This document shows positions 52,164-54,461 of a stretch of 54,461 nt of DNA, in pieces. Each line of letters begins with the position of its first letter. Within the stretch, counting starts at the first letter, position 1. The position numbers and the translations under genes are program-made. Source of the DNA: an uncultured Sulfuricurvum sp. (GTDB lineage Bacteria > Campylobacterota > Campylobacteria > Campylobacterales > Sulfurimonadaceae); NCBI GenBank assembly GCA_903844635.1, contig CAIMUF010000021.1, forward strand, positions 1 to 54,461, given 5' to 3'. A model generated the notes under the pieces. That model was not told the DNA's origin. It searched no databases and was given only the letters and a program-made list of their open reading frames with translations.

Positions 52164-53350
52164 TGTTTAACCTTTGTAAAAAATGACGGTTTAACTTGTT
52201 TTGATTTTGGATAATTGGCTATTTCAGGACTAAAGAAATAACGCTGAATCATCTCATCAAGCCGTTTTACAAAGACACTATCGGGAAACTCTTCACACAC
52301 GAGAATTGCATCATTCCAGCATGCTCGTAAATGTTTAGCATCGTTAGGAAGGGTAAAATCAACTTCAAATTTATGCAATGAGTCTTTGGAAAGAATCATC
52401 ATCGCATCGTCTTTTGTGATAGTCCCAAAAGAGTCTTCTCGATTAACAACTATGTGGGTTTTACTGTACCAGCCGCTTTTATCGATAATATCAATGTGGG
52501 TTTTTAGGATGGACATTGAAGGTATACTAAGCTCTGTTACTACAAAGATTTGATCCGCTATCTCCTGGAGATCGATTTCCAGTTCAACATCTTCAAACAT
52601 ACCGACATCGATAAGTATCACATCAAAAAGTTGTTTCGCAAAATTAATAAAAGCCAAAATCTTTTGGATATTTTCTGCTCTTTCGAGTACTTCTCTGTCC
52701 GTATGACGTTGAATTCCTGGGATAAAAAATAAATTCTTATCGTATTTCATCAACCCGTTAGCAAAAAGCTCATCGAGCTCCAGTCGCGGAAGTATGGCTA
52801 TGTCAACAATACTTTTTTCAGGCTGATAAGCATCAAAAAAGAGATTTGAAATTGATTTTGTATAGGCAAAATCCAAAAAAAGAACATTTTTATCAGGATG
52901 TTTTGCTGCGATCATGGCCGCTAAATTCATGGTGATAGTGGTAGTGCCTACTCCGCCGCTGTTACCTGTAAAGACGGCAATGTTGCTTTTTCCGCGTCGC
53001 TCTTTGATAATCGTTTGTGAGTACATTACAATTTTTTTGATGACTTCAGGATTGACATCATTACGACTGATGTATTTATCCACACCTATTTTCCCAGCTC
53101 TTAAAGAGATATTGATATCGTCGGGTCCAATGACGATGATATAAATGTTATTACTAAACTTGATATTTTCCAGTGCCTCTAGCGTGTGGATAGATTCAAC
53201 ACGGTGGATCAACACTACGTCTCGGTTTCGATGAGAGGCATAAAAACTAATAAATTCATCAATTGAATCGATATTGACAACATCATCAAAATATTCTCTA
53301 AGGCGGGTAAAACACTCTTTCTCGATTGTTGATACGTAAGCAATGACCAT
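52154..53350 (-). CDS. cpaE: Pilus localisation ATPase-like CpaE/TadZ
   Basis: 398 residues. An atypical receiver-like domain (about 1-120) lacks the phospho-Asp pattern; a ParA/MinD-like domain follows with V-F-T-G-N-S-G-G-V-G-T-T-T, a deviant Walker A in which the usual signature Lys is absent, as common in CpaE. V-L-F-L-D-F and D-V-I-L-I-D-V-G form the later motifs. It places the Tad machine at a cell site. First visible gene of the tad unit with a clear role. Confidence 0.88.
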   Translation of the reverse strand: MVIAYVSTIEKECFTRLREYFDDVVNIDSIDEFISFYASHRNRDVVLIHRVESIHTLEALENIKFSNNIYIIVIGPDDINISLRAGKIGVDKYISRNDVNPEVIKKIVMYSQTIIKERRGKSNIAVFTGNSGGVGTTTITMNLAAMIAAKHPDKNVLFLDFAYTKSISNLFFDAYQPEKSIVDIAILPRLELDELFANGLMKYDKNLFFIPGIQRHTDREVLERAENIQKILAFINFAKQLFDVILIDVGMFEDVELEIDLQEIADQIFVVTELSIPSMSILKTHIDIIDKSGWYSKTHIVVNREDSFGTITKDDAMMILSKDSLHKFEVDFTLPNDAKHLRACWNDAILVCEEFPDSVFVKRLDEMIQRYFFSPEIANYPKSKQVKPSFFTKVKQWL

Positions 53351-53358
53351 CTTTTCTC

Positions 53359-54345
53359 CTAGTGTTTTACATTTAACAGTTTGAACTGCGTAGAATTTAG
53401 TGTATTGGCAGGGGTTAAAGTCTCTTTTTTTAGATCCAAAATCAGCCCGCGTTTTAAAATATTTTTAAATTCGGTAATTGTGTAACTTCCACCAAAAAAA
53501 CTGCTAAACATAGACCACATTCCCTGCATCCAGTTGAAAGGATTAAAAACTCCTCCGCTGTTCCAATCGGTCAAATAGTCAAACATTCCCTTTTTGCCGG
53601 TTGATTCCTGACACCAAGCTATCCATTCTTCATGAGTATTGATGCTGCCTTTTGTTCTGGTTGTTACGATTGATCCCTTGGATGCGTAAAATGTATCGTT
53701 CCATGCACCAAAACCAAAAAATGCCCCACTGTACTTTACGCTGCATTGATTCATCATATCGCCATACGACGAACGCAAGGCCGTGAGTTTAAAATATTGA
53801 AAATTGTCAATATGAGTCCCATCATTGGTAACCGCAAGCGTGAGGCTAATAGGTTGTGAGCTGAGATCATATGTCATCTCTACAGGATTAGAGACAATCG
53901 TTGATTTGGAACTACCAAACATCATGGTCTTCATCATGGTCATCATCGTCGTCATCGGTTTTAACATTTGCTGTAAGAATGAGAGCTTTTGGGTATCGGT
54001 TGAAGCGGTAATTTGCTGATACGATTTTCCTGATGCTTTTCCAGCGGCAGCAAGCAGGGCATTTTCAGTATCGATGGTGATCATAGAAACATCTACTTCA
54101 CTAATTTTTGCATTGGTAAAAAAAGGCATCCACGCATCCATTCCAAATCCGGTCATCGCTCGACACATAAAACCGTCCGAAGTTAGTGATAAAAACATTA
54201 ATTTACATTGAGACGCTTCCGTTGCTTTTTTAGCTTCATCGTAGTGCAAAAGCGAAACAGGATTGTTTAGGATATTGGTTTTAATCGCTGTTCCGGAGGC
54301 ACCTTTGTGGGGCTTGCTTAACCAAAATTTAAATCTGAAGTGCAA
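53359..54345 (-). CDS. Unrecognised protein ahead of the Tad genes
   Basis: About 328 residues, start uncertain: only TTG 54345 is available without a good ribosome site, and the frame remains open 75 bases further back to a TAA at 54421-54423, coding a hydrophobic stretch (F-F-I-L-F-V-S-L-I-L) that could be a signal peptide with a rare start. The body has paired Cys, a Met-rich segment (K-P-M-T-T-M-M-T-M-M-K-T-M-M-F-G) and aromatic/Gly-rich parts (G-F-G-A-W-N-D-T-F-Y), looking secreted or periplasmic. 8 bases before cpaE, so probably part of the pilus operon. No family recognised. Confidence 0.55.
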   Translation of the reverse strand: MHFRFKFWLSKPHKGASGTAIKTNILNNPVSLLHYDEAKKATEASQCKLMFLSLTSDGFMCRAMTGFGMDAWMPFFTNAKISEVDVSMITIDTENALLAAAGKASGKSYQQITASTDTQKLSFLQQMLKPMTTMMTMMKTMMFGSSKSTIVSNPVEMTYDLSSQPISLTLAVTNDGTHIDNFQYFKLTALRSSYGDMMNQCSVKYSGAFFGFGAWNDTFYASKGSIVTTRTKGSINTHEEWIAWCQESTGKKGMFDYLTDWNSGGVFNPFNWMQGMWSMFSSFFGGSYTITEFKNILKRGLILDLKKETLTPANTLNSTQFKLLNVKH

Positions 54346-54420
54346 TTTTTGAAAATCTCTTAAAATAAGAGAAACGAATAAAATAAAGAATTGTAGTTTT
54401 GGATTTGAAGAGGTTAAATG

Positions 54421-54461
54421 TTAAACTCTACCTTCAAATTCTAACCACAGAAAAGGAGAGG
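54421..54461 (-). CDS. Possible 3' end of an upstream gene
   Basis: From the right edge the minus strand reads S-P-F-L-W-L-E-F-E-G-R-V and then TAA. Too short to identify; it may be the last codons of a preceding gene, or chance. Confidence 0.25.
   Translation of the reverse strand, partial: SPFLWLEFEGRV

Overview
The window looks like a chromosomal segment of a flagellated, AT-rich (roughly 37-40% GC by eye) Campylobacterota bacterium, most likely a Sulfurimonas/Sulfuricurvum-type sulfur oxidiser. The evidence is a heterodisulfide-reductase-like type-E succinate/fumarate dehydrogenase set, HWRQP-type histidine kinases, a cytosolic CZB chemoreceptor, a short LID-less adenylate kinase beside a normal one, a -24/-12 (sigma54) promoter before rod genes, and many housekeeping promoters with a clear TATAAT but no obvious -35. 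The species is inferred, not proven. No phage, IS element, CRISPR array or tRNA was seen.

Layout. 1-3351 (+): sensory operon cut by the left edge (substrate-binding sensor, a Sco-like gene broken by one in-frame TGA, a GGDEF/EAL protein). 3402-3733 (+): RNase P RNA. 3809-7404 (-): sdhA-sdhB-sdhE. 7561-8754 (-): degenerate GGDEF protein. 8906-11650 (+): thiL-truD-psd. 11647-20334 (-): long housekeeping run folD-lepB-M50 protease-rpiB-coiled-coil protein-apt-trpB-dedA-pepA-ychF-unknown, with short gaps or overlaps. 20403-21666 (+): small cytochrome c and a CitE-like protein. 21653-22507 (-): TonB-like protein. 22618-24692 (+): hemL, an AtpI-like protein and a membrane protein. 24709-27263 (-): rpoD and a coupled PAS-like protein. 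27399-29029 (+): flgF-flgG. 29146-32234 (-): aspS and two adenylate kinases. 32365-35954 (+): recQ, a TlpD-like chemoreceptor, yaeQ. 35958-37581 (-): an M29-type peptidase-like protein and a FliL-like protein. 37783-45403 (+): signalling cluster (small protein, V4R-like sensor, histidine kinase, seven-domain-scale hybrid kinase, PhnD-like binding protein, membrane histidine kinase). 45506-54461 (-): Tad/Flp pilus locus ending in a 59-residue Flp-like pilin gene.

How the parts fit. The ends of the window are accessory and signal-rich; the middle is ordinary core metabolism. The 37.8-45.4 kb cluster holds all the modules of a phosphorelay (two sensors, two kinases, receiver, hybrid kinase, HPt) but no DNA-binding output regulator. 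A 22-bp direct-repeat element occurs, with 20 of 22 bases the same, in the two intergenic regions that precede its two halves, and is the best candidate for a regulator site tying them together. The Tad locus encodes ATPase, two TadC-type membrane proteins, CpaB, secretin, CpaE and pilin-like proteins, but its secretin carries an unusual SH3-like tail and its pilin lacks the usual Glu-Tyr pair. A second dispersed element (about 17.2 and 30.4 kb) sits right after stop codons and shows a compensatory base-pair change, pointing to a functional RNA hairpin.
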